A stretch of DNA of 64,000 nt from Omphiscola glabra (taxonomy: Eukaryota > Mollusca > Gastropoda > Lymnaeidae). The stretch spans positions 12,964,307-13,028,306 of the forward strand of contig OZ024809.1 of NCBI GenBank assembly GCA_964017045.1, written 5' to 3'. The translations under genes were made by a program, and so were the position numbers. Positions 11,605 to 22,700 of this stretch are shown one piece after another (positions within the stretch are counted from its first letter, which is position 1; the number at the start of each line of letters is the position of its first letter). The notes beneath the pieces were generated by a model. The model did no database searches. It was given only the letters and a program-made list of their open reading frames with translations, and was not told the DNA's origin.

Positions 11605-11895
11605 GCTGGGTGGCCGAGTGGTCCAATCACAGGTTCATGGTCTGGAGTTCAATCCCCACCAAAGTCAAAAACATCCCCGGGTGGATGAGACTCGTAAACC
11701 TGTTACGACAACTCACCTAAAAGAGAAGGAAACTCTGAATTCAAACCCCGAGATGGCGTCCCCCATAGGCGGCGAGCATCGAAACAATGAATCATTCCGA
11801 CAACTCCTGCGACGCCCCTGATGCCATCGCCGAGAGCGCAGTGAGCAGGCTAAAATAGCGTGGATACAAGCGCTATAAAAGTATTCGATCAATCA
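11605..11895 (+). mobile_element. tRNA-derived SINE
   Basis: The 5' head has an RNA polymerase III box A (TGGCCGAGTGGTCC, from 11611) and box B (GGAGTTCAATCCCC, 11644-11657). The spacing is as in Ser/Leu-type tRNA genes, but no complete cloverleaf is evident. A GC-richer body (GATGGCGTCCCCCATAGGCG) and an AT-rich tail follow. Family name unknown. Confidence 0.65.
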
Positions 11896-12204
11896 GTCAA
11901 TGAATTATAGGATGACCAGAAATACATTTATAAATACACAGTATTTGTCAAAAGCACTGTACTACGTGCGCGTTGTCAACGGCGCATAGCCCCGGTGGCC
12001 AATTTTCCCGGAGGTGTCCGGGTAGTTGCGATGGGCGTTTGTTGTTGGAAATTGGCCTCTCTACGGAGGAAGACATATTTTTCATTGTCCAGGACTTTTT
12101 CATTCATACGGAACTGGCCGTGAAAGTGTGTTTGTTGTGTGTGGGGTGGGTGGGGGTGGGGGGGGAAACGTCTGCGCTGTCTGTTGTTTAGAAAATTCGC
12201 CGTT
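11896..12204. other. Spacer
   Basis: Unique sequence with a G-rich stretch at 12140-12165. No gene recognised. Confidence 0.5.
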
Positions 12205-12487
12205 CAGGAGGACTAAGACTGGTCGGCACACTGTCTATAAAAAGAAGTCTAAGACAGGTCGGCACGCTGTCTATTAAAGGAAGATTAAGACTGGTAGGCA
12301 CACTGTCTATAAAAGGATGACTAAGACAGGTCGGCACACTGTCTATAAAAGGAAGACTATAAGGCAGGTCGGCACACTGTCTATAAAAGGATGACTTGGA
12401 CAGGTCGGCACACTGTCTATAAAAGGAAGACTAAGACTTGACGGCACACTGTCTATAAAAGGATGACTAAGACTGGTCGGCACACTA
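12205..12487. repeat. 36-bp minisatellite
   Basis: About eight copies of a roughly 36-bp unit (core GGTCGGCACACTGTCTATAA). Confidence 0.9.
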
Positions 12488-12554
12488 ACTGTTTCAACAA
12501 ATGAGAATCACGCGCACGTGTTCTGCAGCAGATTCTACATTCACCCCTACGAAG

Positions 12555-12875
12555 TCAACAGTGAACATCTTTGAAACTGAACATCTTTGAAACTGAACAT
12601 CTTTGAAGCTGAACATCTTTGAAGCTGAACATCTTTGAAGCTGAACATCTTTGAAATCGAACATCTTTGAAACTGAACATCTTTGAAATCGAACATCTTT
12701 GAAACTGAACAGCTTTGAAACTGAACATCTTTGAAACTGAACATCTTTGAAACTGAACATCTTTGAACCTGGGCGTCTTTCAAACTGAATATATTTGAAA
12801 CTGAACATCTTTGAGACTGAAAGTCTTTGAAAAGGAACATCTTTCAAATTGACTCTCTTTCAAACTGAACATCAT
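12555..12875. repeat. 16-bp minisatellite
   Basis: About 20 copies of CTTTGAAACTGAACAT. With a 16-bp period all three minus frames stay open, creating overlapping Phe/Lys/Ser-rich ORFs that are not genes. Confidence 0.92.
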
Positions 12876-13069
12876 CGACACGTCCCTTCGTCGTTTGTCT
12901 AAAGGACACAGGTGCATTTTCGTACTGGGTAAAGGTTGTACAGGACTTGACAGAGCCACCTGACAAACAATCGGCAGAAGCGGCACTGAGCACGAAGCCA
13001 CCAGATATGCCAGCCAGGATGATGGATTATGGAGGGCTTTTTTGGCCATGGTTTACGAGGATTAACCTT

Positions 13070-13920
13070 TTTTTTAAAAAGGAATTTGTGGTTCTCGGAC
13101 GAAAGTTACATTCACCTGGACGGCTTCCACTTCACTCGCAAGACAACTCGCTTCCTTGGTTTTGATCAGCCAGTTGTCATTGTCCAGGAACTGCTACACA
13201 GTGCATGTTTGACGATACAGTGAGCCGTTTCAGCACACGTTTTATTAGGCAGAAATTTTATTGAGGAAAATGAAGGCGATTCTCTTACCGTCACCCAAGA
13301 AGGCAACAGGGACATTGCGATGGGGGCCATTTCTTCGGGGATTTGAGAAAGTCCTGTCGCGCATGTCACCTTCGCATGACTAGACACTGGTACCAACAGG
13401 GCGGTGCGACCAGCCATACCGTTCGAGAATCTACTGCAATGCTGCAGAAGACCTTTCCTGGACGAATCATTGAACGCGGTACTGACTTCACTTATGCCCG
13501 TTTCACTCCACTGATGCGACGCCCCCTGATACCCGCTTGTGGGGGAAGTTAAAGGAGAGGGTGTTCAACGGCGCAGGTCCGCCAAGAACTGAGCGCCTGC
13601 ATTATGCGAGAAGATAGCTCTCCTTTTGGGAGAGTCTGCAGCAATCATTCCTCGGTGATACGTTGATCTGCGTGAGCGATGTCATCGCAGTCTGCAGCAG
13701 TGGTTCTCAGCCTTTCCAATGCCGCGACCCTTTAATACAGTTCCTCGTGTTGTGGCGACCCCAAACTAGAAAATTATAATCGTTTCTACTTCATAACTTT
13801 AGAATATATGTGTTTTTCGATGACCTTAGGCGACCTCTTGGAAAGGGTCGTTCGACCCCCCAAAGGGGTCGCGACACACAGGTTGAGAACCGCTGGGTGC
13901 ACTCTGTGAACAATGACGTT
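13070..13920 (+). pseudogene. Decayed DDE transposase (Tc1/mariner-like superfamily)
   Basis: Around 13080-13200 the + strand encodes LWFSDESYIHLDGF, matching the first catalytic block (FSDE) of DDE transposases. Around 13400-13460 it encodes WYQQGGATSHTVRES, the second block, normally QQDGATxHTA; the catalytic Asp is replaced by Gly. Further on, KLKERVFNGAGPPRTE resembles the C-terminal block. The frames are linked only through several frameshifts and stops, and the third acidic residue is not in a clean frame, so it is inactive. A SPIN-like element (13698-13895) sits in the extreme C-terminal part. No terminal repeats were located. Superfamily assignment is from motifs only. Confidence 0.7.
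13698..13895 (-). mobile_element. SPIN-like non-autonomous hAT element, copy 1
   Basis: Begins CAGTGGTTCTCAGCC and ends GGTTGAGAACCGCTG, about 200 bp, inverted relative to the copies at 18.7 and 48.5 kb. The interior has CCGCGACCCTTTAATACAG and the GGTCGTTCGACCCC block typical of SPIN elements. No clean 8-bp TSD is visible. It interrupts the transposase pseudogene. Confidence 0.85.
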
Positions 13921-14229
13921 ACGCATGAAGTGGTAAATCAACACGCTAATATTGCGTGTGTGCGTGTGTGTCAGTGTCTTTCAGGAGAGAGACATCTACA
14001 GATGACAACTGGCAAATGGAGTTAGGCTAGTCTTGTCAGTACTGTCGCTTTTGGCGCGTGCTGTATGAATGACGTCACGAGTAGCCTCCCGATCAAAGCG
14101 AGATAAACCGTTAGCGAGTTCAACAAATAAGTCCTGTAGTTCTGACCTTACCAACAATTTTGAATTTAACCCCAAAAGGCCCGTATGTATGACCTAAAAA
14201 TAAAATACGCCATTGATCATCAAATGTTA
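13921..14229. other. Spacer
   Basis: Unique sequence with a short GT-rich word near 13955. No feature recognised. Confidence 0.5.
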
Positions 14230-14700
14230 TGAGTGCTGCATGCAATGACAGGGTTATACAATCAATGAGAATGGTTATACAATCAATGACAGGGTTATAC
14301 AATCAATGAAAGGGTTATGCAATCAATGACAGAATTATAAAACCATGACAGGGTTATACAATCAATGACAAGAGCTATACAATCATGTCAGGGTTATACA
14401 AACAATGTCAAGGATTATACAATCAATGACAAGTGTTACACAATCAATTAGAAGGGTTATACAATCATTACAGGGGTTATACAATCATGACAGGGCTATG
14501 TAATCAATGTCAAGGGTTATACAATCATGACAGGGTTATGCAATCAATGACAAGGGTTATACAATCAATGACAAGGGTTATACAAACAATGACAGGTTTA
14601 GACAATCGATGACAGTGTTATACAAACAATGACAAGGGTTATACAATCAATGAAAGGGTTCAGCAAGCAATGGCAGAGGTTATAAAAACAATGACAGCTA
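14230..14700. repeat. About 20-bp minisatellite
   Basis: Some 23 degenerate copies of GGTTATACAATCAATGACAG, length-variable because of single-base indels. Confidence 0.9.
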
Positions 14701-14764
14701 TGTTACACACAACACCCCCCCCACGCCCCCCCCCCAACTAAAACCCACCAGAGTTAAAATGTGT

Positions 14765-14998
14765 CAATGTTCACTAGAACTCATCTGGTGTTCACGAAGT
14801 GTCTCGCCACTGTCAATGTTCACTAGAACCCATCTGGTGTTCACGAAGTGTCTCGCCACTGTCAATGTTCACTAGAACTCATCTGGTGTTCACGAAGTGT
14901 CTCGCCACTGTCAATGTTCACTAGAACTCATCTGGTGTTCACGAAGTGTCTCGCCACTGTCAAAATTTACTAGAACTCATCTGGTGTTCACGAAGTGT
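14765..14998. repeat. 49-bp minisatellite
   Basis: Nearly five copies of a 49-bp unit (core TCATCTGGTGTTCACGAAGT), highly similar to one another. Confidence 0.92.
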
Positions 14999-14999
14999 C

Positions 15000-15519
15000 C
15001 GACACTGAGACAATGGACGCCACAGCGGGTTTATCGCCACACCATCCTGTCAAGCTTATTTAACTACAAATCATTTCGTCAACATCCACATTAGGCCAAA
15101 CCACTGCCCCCAATAGAACTTGCGCTGTATTCGGTTCGTAATCTCCGATATTATCACTCAAGTGGAGCAACGCATCGAATGGTGTGGACTGCTGCGAAGG
15201 CCTAATCAAACCGGGGGGGGGGGGGGGGGGCGCGACCACTTAGCTAGAGAGCGAAATCGATGCTCTTATGAGAGGATCAATCTATTTATCGAAGTGGACT
15301 GATGCAGCCTCTCAAGGTAATCGAATACACATACCGAGTTTATAATATTGGACCGATGCATTCTGTCATCATATCAAATATTTACCCAGAGGGACCGATG
15401 CCTTGTCTCAACAGCATCAAATACATATATTTATAAAGCTTGGGAAGATGTGCAATGAATATTTAATTTATTTAACAAAGAAATAATAAATTTTTTATTT
15501 TAATTGATGGGAAGGAGAA
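15000..15519. other. Spacer with an 18-base G run
   Basis: Unique sequence; the G homopolymer at 15213-15230 is the longest in the window. No gene recognised. Confidence 0.5.
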
Positions 15520-16045
15520 AGGGCGAGGGTTGGGTGTGAGAAAGGGCAAGGGTTGGGTGGGAGAAAGGGAAAGGGTTGGGTGGGAGAAAGGGCGAGGGTT
15601 GGGTTCGAGAAAGGGCAAGGGTTGGATGGGAGAAAGGGCAAGGGTTGGGTGGGAGAAAGGGCGAGGGTTGGGTGTGAGAAAGGGCGAGGGTTGGGTGTGA
15701 GAAAGGGCAAGAGTTGGGTGTGAGAAAGGGCAAGGGTTGGGTGTGAGAAAGGGCAAGGGTTGGGTGGGAGAAAGGGCAAGGGTTGGGTGTGAGAAAGGGC
15801 AAGGGTTGGGTGGGAGAAAGGGCAAGGGTTGGGGGGGAGAAAGGGCAAGGGTTGGGTGGGAGAAAGGCAAGGGTTGGGTGGGAGAAAGGGCGAGGGTTGA
15901 TTGTGAGAAAGGGCAAGGGTTGGGTGGGAGAAAGAGCGAGGGTTGGGTGTGAGAAAGGGCAAGGGTTGGGTGGGAGAAAGGGCGAGGGTTGGGTGTGAGA
16001 AAGGGCGAGGGTTGGGTGTGAGAAAGGGCAAGGGTTGGGTGGGAA
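15520..16045. repeat. 23-bp G-quadruplex-motif minisatellite
   Basis: About 23 copies of a 23-bp unit (core GGGCAAGGGTTGGGTGGG). Each unit contains four G3 tracts separated by loops of 1-3 bases, a canonical G-quadruplex motif. The C-rich complement gives long Pro/Phe/Leu-rich ORFs that are artefacts. Confidence 0.93.
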
Positions 16046-16129
16046 GGAGATGTAAGCACGAAACATGAAGAGAAAGGGAAAAAATATGAGGAAAGGGGAA
16101 TGTAAGATAGATGGATAGTGCATGTGTGT

Positions 16130-16147
16130 AAGTGTGTATGTATGTAT

Positions 16148-16186
<39 letters not shown>

Positions 16187-16196
16187 CGAGAGAGAG
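16130..16196. repeat. (GT)n(GA)n microsatellite
   Basis: TGTATGTATG leads into about 14 GT dinucleotides, then GA dinucleotides. Confidence 0.95.
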
Positions 16197-16309
16197 GGGA
16201 ACTGCATGATTTTACCAGATTAAAATCTGCATATCGTGACTCGCGAGAAGCCATGACTTAGGAGATAAGCCAAGACGTAAAATCTAAGTTCTAGTTCTGG
16301 GACTGACTC

Positions 16310-16605
16310 AGTGACAATGTTCTGTAGTGTACAGGTCATCAGAATGGAACAGTGTTTTACAGCTCGTAACAAATGACCAATGTTTTACGGATCATCAAAA
16401 AGAACCAGTGTTTCACAGGTCATCCGTAAAGATTAGTGTTTTGTAGGTCACCAGAAAGGACCTGTGTCTGGTAGGTCACCATAAATGACCTGTGTTTTGT
16501 AGGCCATCAGAAATGACCAGTGTTTTGTAGGCCATCAGAAATGACCAGTGTTTTGTAGGTCATCCGAAATGACAATTGTTTTATAGCTCATCAATAATCC
16601 GATCT
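16310..16605. repeat. About 28-bp degenerate minisatellite
   Basis: Roughly ten diverged copies built on ATGACCAGTGTTTTGTAGGY followed by CATCAGAA. Confidence 0.8.
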
Positions 16606-16628
16606 GTTCATCTCCTACTCCCCCCCAC

Positions 16629-16745
16629 CCCCCGCACAGGATAGACAATATTAGCACGGCCATCTACCAATTAGCGGGGGTCGCAAAACCCCCTCTCCCC
16701 GGGGTCACGCTGTTAGCACGGCCATCTACCAACAGCAGGGGTCAC
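16629..16745. repeat. Two-copy repeat
   Basis: The block TTAGCACGGCCATCTACCAA followed by a GCRGGGGTC word occurs twice, about 63 bp apart. Confidence 0.6.
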
Positions 16746-16846
16746 CTCTCCAATCAATACAACCTATTTGCAGAACGTGTTGCAAGGATTAGATTAATTC
16801 AACAAATCTCTTTAGAGTGCGCAGGAACTCAGCTACGTTCGGAGTG

Positions 16847-17180
16847 TCAACATATAGTGAAAAGTAAAAAAAAAGGGGGAGAGAAGGGGTGGGGATTTTT
16901 TGTTTTTGTTGTTGAAATTGGATCGGTAAAAAAATTAAATGACGTCATCATCGTGTCCCTTAGTCCTTCGGACCGTTGGGGCGCCACAGATGACAAGAAA
17001 ACTACCCTTCTCCATTCCTCCCTGTTTTCTGCACTTCGCACAGCATCGCCTAGTTTTAATCCCGTCCACTCTTTGATGTCATCTTCCCATCTTGTTCTCT
17101 GCCTTCCTCTTCTTCTCCCTCCTCTCGTTGTGCCCTGCATGATTTCTTTGGCGAGCCCTTTGCCAAAAACGTAGACTCCG
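16847..17180 (-). pseudogene. 5'-truncated non-LTR retrotransposon tail
   Basis: The minus strand encodes RGRQRTRWEDDIKEWTGLKL followed by a stretch containing RSAENREEWRRVV. This is the conserved C-terminal block of many animal non-LTR (LINE) endonuclease/reverse transcriptase ORFs, with the usual KRGRQxxRWxDDI and AxNRExWR motifs. It continues to an SSVAPQRSEGLRD-like tail and stops near 16847. The reverse transcriptase domain is absent, so only the last 90-100 codons remain, as expected of 5' truncation at insertion. Flanks show no target duplication I can recognise. Clade cannot be assigned from this segment. Confidence 0.75.
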
Positions 17181-17468
17181 ATTCCATGTTAAGTATCGAA
17201 GCAATGTCCGAAAAAAAGGATTTTTGTGATGCCACTTTTGGGGATTATTACTTGTTATTGCTGTTGAGGAAGGTTCTTATGACCTGATTTGTTAAATTAA
17301 ATTCATAATGACAAAGTTCCGTAGCTCTGATATGAATAAAAGCTGGCGTAATTTTTTTTAAAATCCTCTATAATATAGTATAACGTTAGGCCATTAAGAG
17401 AATACCCCTCCACCATGAAATGGACTTAAGCTTGCGTATAATGTAGTTGCACCCTTTCGTCAGCTACT
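17181..17468. other. Spacer
   Basis: Unique sequence; no feature recognised. Confidence 0.5.
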
Positions 17469-18024
17469 CGGACGTAGACTTAAAGTAGGGAGTCAGCACG
17501 GACTTAAAGTAGGGAGTCAGCACGGACTTAAAGTAGGGAGTCAGCGTAGACTTAAAGTAGGGAGTCAGCGTAGACTTAAAGTAGGGAGTCAGCGTAGACT
17601 TAAAGTAGGGAGTCAGCACGGACTTAAAGTAGGGAGTCAGCATAGACTTAAAGTAGGGGTCAGCGTAGACTTAAAGTAGGGAGTCAGCACGGACTTAAAG
17701 TAGGGAGTCAGCGTAAACTTAAAGTAGGAAGTCAGCGTAGACTTAAAGTAGGGAGTCCGCGTAGACTTAAAGTAGGGAGTCAGCACGGACTTAAAGTAGG
17801 GAGTCAGCGTAGACTTAAAGTAGGGAGTCAGCACGGACTTAAAGTAGGGAGTCAGCATAGACTTAAAGTAGGGAGTCAGTGTAGACTTAAAGTAGGGAGT
17901 CAGCACGGACTTAAAGTAGGGAGTCAGCATAGACTTAATGTAGGGAGTCAGTGTAGACTTAAAGTAGGGAGTCAGCGTAGACTTAAAGTAGGGAGTCAGT
18001 GTAGACTTAAAGTAGGGAGTCAGC
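17469..18024. repeat. 24-bp minisatellite
   Basis: About 23 copies of a 24-bp unit (core GACTTAAAGTAGGGAGTCAG) ending in CGTA, CACG, CATA or TGTA. The 4-base variants are interspersed, giving a dimeric or trimeric pattern. Confidence 0.93.
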
Positions 18025-18381
18025 GACCAACAAAGCGCTAAAGATCATACCATTGTCGTTATGGATTGTAATTGATGATCTGCCTTGAGCTGACTATTGG
18101 CACAAATATTTGTTTGATTTTCGTATTGTTCTTTGAACCGACACAATCACGGGTGGAAATCTTCTGGATAACTAAAACGAGAAAACCTAATAGGCTGCTT
18201 TAAAAAAAATAATTGAAATTAAAAATTAAAAAAAAACAAAAACAAACAAAAAGAAAGAAAACGATCGATCAACTTTCTGTGATTGATAAGTTATCGTTGG
18301 GAGCTGAATTCGAACAAGTTATTTTGCTTGTTCGTGCAGAGCCGTCGTGATAATACTTGATAAAGAAGGTTTAGTTTAAAG
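18025..18381. other. Spacer
   Basis: AT-rich unique sequence with an A-rich tract at 18200-18260. No gene recognised. Confidence 0.5.
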
Positions 18382-18568
18382 CAGTGGCGTAGCGAGCTTA
18401 ACTCGCGCCCAGGGCACAATACCTTTTTAGCGCCCCCAATACATTTTCAGCGCCCCCCCCCTATTCGAAAACCATACAATATTATAGTAAAATATACCAT
18501 TTGGCGCCCCTTTGTGAGTAGCGCCTGGTGCATGATGCCCCCCCTTGCCCCCCCTCACTACGCCACTG
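18382..18568 (+). mobile_element. Non-autonomous hAT element, GCGCCCC family copy 1
   Basis: Starts CAGTGGCGTAGCGAGCTTAA and ends CTCACTACGCCACTG (imperfect terminal inverted repeats). Flanked by an exact 8-bp TSD GTTTAAAG (18374-18381 and 18569-18576). The interior has repeated GCGCCCC words and no coding capacity. A close second copy lies at 59482. Confidence 0.9.
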
Positions 18569-18707
18569 GTTTAAAGTGGTGTTTAAAAATCTCTAATAAA
18601 ATTGGTTCTTGTTTAAGTACGCGTTCGTAACCTTTTTTTTTTAAATCGATAGTAAAAATAAAAGTAAAAAAAGTATTAAAAAATGGCGGAATCATTTCTG
18701 TTTAAGA

Positions 18708-18909
18708 CAGCGGTTCTCAACCCGTGGGTCGCGAACCCTTTGGGGGGGTCGAATGACCCTTTCCCAGGGGTTGCCTAAGACCACCGGAAAACACGACATG
18801 TACTCTACAGTAATGAAGTAGCAACGGAAATAATTTTGTGATTGGGGGTCGCCACATCATGATGACCTGTGTTAAGGGGTCGCGGCATCAGGAAGGTTGA
18901 GGACCACTG
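18708..18909 (+). mobile_element. SPIN-like non-autonomous hAT element, copy 2
   Basis: Starts CAGCGGTTCTCAACCCGTGG and ends AGGTTGAGGACCACTG. Flanks GTTTAAGA (18700-18707) and GTTTGAGA (18910-18917) match at 7 of 8 positions, as expected for an aged hAT TSD. It includes GGGTCGCGAACCC and GTCGAATGACCC blocks. Confidence 0.9.
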
Positions 18910-18917
18910 GTTTGAGA

Positions 18918-19756
18918 CCATAACGCGATCAACAACAAGTAAAAGGTGTGCAGAGGTAGCTGGCTCTTCAAGTTGAACCCCAATTTATACTGGCAGTTGG
19001 CAATGTCGTAACTTTGAATATTTCACATGTTCACACAGGTGTGCGCTTAACAATAAATAAATCAGTACACGAGCAAGGTGAAAGCGCCGCCAGAGCTCGT
19101 GATTAAACAAAGATTATCGAAATACAATGATTCTCCGGGTAACATTGAAATCAACTTATGGACTTAACACTTTCACTACAAAAAATTCCCGGAAAAAAAC
19201 ACACTTTACGAATACCGCAAGCACGTTTGGTGCGCAATATTTTTCTGTTAATTTCGTTAAAAAAAAGTTTCAAATTACATATGGTGTTAAAATCTGCGGA
19301 GAAAAAAAAAAAAAAAAAAAAGATGGTGGGGGTTGGACATGATAATATTAATATAGTTCAGGGGCGGTGGCGTGGGGGGGGGGGTCGAGGGGTAGCATTA
19401 ATTGGGGATTTTTTAAAGAGCGTTTGATAGCGAGTTTTATCTAGTAACGTTAGTAGATGGGAAGTCTACGCATTTCAGCCGTCATTTATTATGGCTTGTT
19501 GCTAATTTGATATTTAATTAATCAACTCCTTTTTTAAAAAAAAATAATTGATAAACAGTGGAACGAAGTGATTTATTTGTACACAAATCAATTTTCATGT
19601 AGGAACAATTTAGTTTGAAATGTATAGTTTTAAGAATATTCACTTCTTAAACTGCGCAGGTGATGAAAATGAAAATCTGTTTTTTTAAAGAAATAATTTT
19701 TTTTTCATCAAATCTAGATGATTTCTTTGTACCAAGTAATAGCGGATCGGTACAGT
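18918..19756. other. Spacer
   Basis: Unique sequence with an A20-like run near 19300 and G runs near 19373. No gene recognised. Confidence 0.5.
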
Positions 19757-22700
19757 TTTATACCCGGTACAGACACTATCTACACCTGGTACAGACACTA
19801 TATACACCCGGTACAGACACTTTCTACACCTGGTACAGACACTATCTACACCTGGTACAGACACTATCTACAGCTGGTACAGACACTATTTACACCTGGA
19901 ACAGGCAACCTCTACATACGGTACAGACACTTTCTACACCTGATACAGACAACCTCTACATACGGTACAGAAACTTTCTACACCTGATACAGACAACCTC
20001 TACATACGGTATAGACAACCTCTACATACGGTACAGACAACCTCTACATACGGTACAGACACTTTCTACACCTGATACAGACAACCTCTACATACGGTAC
20101 AGAAACTTTCTACACCTGATACAGACAACCTCTACATACGGTACAGACACTTTCTACACCTGATACAGACAACCTCTACATACGGTATAGACAACCTCTA
20201 CATACGGTACAGACACTTTCTACACCTGATACAGACAACCTCTACATACGGTACAGACACTTTCTACACCTGATACAGACAACCTCTACATACGGTACAG
20301 ACACTTTCTACACCTGGTACAGACAACCTCTACATACGGTACAGACACTTTCTACACCTGATACAGACAACCTCTACATACGGTACAGACACTTTCTACA
20401 CCTGATACAGACAACCTCTACATACGGTACAGACACTTTCTACACCTGGTACAGACAAACTCTACATACGGTACAGACACTTTCTACACCTGGTACAGAC
20501 AACCTCTACATACGGTACATACACTTTCTACACCTGATACAGACAACCTCTACATACGATATATATACAGACACTTTCTACACCTGATACAGACAACCTC
20601 TACATACGATACAGACACTTTCTACACCTGGTACAGACAAACTCTACATACGGTACAGACACTTTCTACACCTGATACAGACAACCTCTAAATACGGTAC
20701 AGACACTTTCTACACCTGATACAGACAACCTCTACATACGATACAGACACTTTCTACACCTGGTACAGACAAACTCTACATACGGTACAGACACTTTCTA
20801 CACCTGGTACAGACAACCTCTACATACGCTACAGACACTTTCTACACCTGATACAGACAACCTCTACATACGGTACATATACTTTCTACACCTGATACAG
20901 ACAACCTCTACATACGGTACAGATACTTTCTACACCTGATACAGACAACCTCTACATACGGTACAGACACTTTCTACACCTGATACAGACAACCTCTACA
21001 TACGATATATATACAGACACTTTCTACACCTGGTACAGACAAACTCTACATACGGTACAGACACTTTCTACACCTGGTACAGACAACCTCTACATACGGT
21101 ACAGACACTTTCTACACCTGATACAGACAACCTCTACATACGGTACAGACACTTTCTACACCTGGTACAGACAGCCTCTACATACGGTACAGACACTTTC
21201 TACACCTGGTACAGACAACCTCTACATACGGTACAGACACTTTCTACACCTGATACAGACAACCTCTACATACGATACAGACACTTTCTACACCTGGTAC
21301 AGACACTTTCTACACCTGATACAGACAACCTCTACATACGGTATAGACAACCTCTACATACGGTACAGACACTTTCTACACCTGATACAGACAACCTCTA
21401 CATACGGTACAGATACTTTCTACACCTGATACAGACAACCTCTACATACGGTACAGATACTTTCTACACCTGATACAGACAACCTCTACATACGGTACAG
21501 ACACTTTCTACACCTGATACAGACAACCTCTACATACGATATATATACAGACACTTTCTACACCTGGTACAGACAAACTCTACATACGGTACAGACACTT
21601 TCTACACCTGGTACAGACAACCTCTACATACGGTACAGACACTTTCTACACCTGATACAGACAACCTCTACATACGGTACAGACACTTTCTACACCTGGT
21701 ACAGACAGCCTCTACATACGGTACAGACACTTTCTACACCTGGTACAGACAACCTCTACATACGGTACAGACACTTTCTACACCTGATACAGACAACCTC
21801 TACATACGATACAGACACTTTCTACACCTGGTACAGACAAACTCTACATACGGTACAGACACTTTCTACACCTGATACAGACAACCTCTACATACGCTAC
21901 AGACACTTTCTACACCTGATACAGACAACCTCTACATACGGTACAGATACTTTCTACACCTGATACAGACAACCTCTACATACGGTACAGATACTTTCTA
22001 CACCTGATACAGACAACCTCTACATACGGTACAGACACTTTCTACACCTGGTACAGACAAACTCTACATACGGTACAGACACTTTCTACACCTGGTACAG
22101 ACAACCTCTACATACGCTACAGACACTTTCTACACCTGATACAGACAACCTCTACATACGGTACATATACTTTCTACACCTGATACAGACAACCTCTACA
22201 TACGGTACAGATACTTTCTACACCTGATACAGACAACCTCTACATACGGTACAGACACTTTCTACACCTGATACAGACAACCTCTACATACGATATATAT
22301 ACAGACACTTTCTACACCTGGTACAGACAAACTCTACATACGGTACAGACACTTTCTACACCTGGTACAGACAACCTCTACATACGGTACAGACACTTTC
22401 TACACCTGATACAGACAACCTCTACATACGGTACAGACACTTTCTACACCTGGTACAGACAGCCTCTACATACGGTACAGACACTTTCTACACCTGGTAC
22501 AGACAACCTCTACATACGGTACAGACACTTTCTACACCTGATACAGACAACCTCTACATACGATACAGACACTTTCTACACCTGGTACAGACACTTTCTA
22601 CACCTGATACAGACAACCTCTACATACGGTATAGACAACCTCTACATACGGTACAGACACTTTCTACACCTGATACAGACAACCTCTACATACGGTACAG

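Noticed and set aside
13029..13552. Functional transposase
   Set aside because: Multiple frameshifts and stops, and QQGGA in place of QQDGA; inactive.
15472..16254. 260-codon minus-strand Pro/Phe/Leu-rich ORF
   Set aside because: A translation of the 23-bp G-quadruplex array and a flanking GT microsatellite; equally long ORFs exist in two other minus frames.
16629..16745. Possible tRNA-like element
   Set aside because: The duplicated GTTAGCACGGCCATCTACCAA block lacks box A/B spacing and a cloverleaf.
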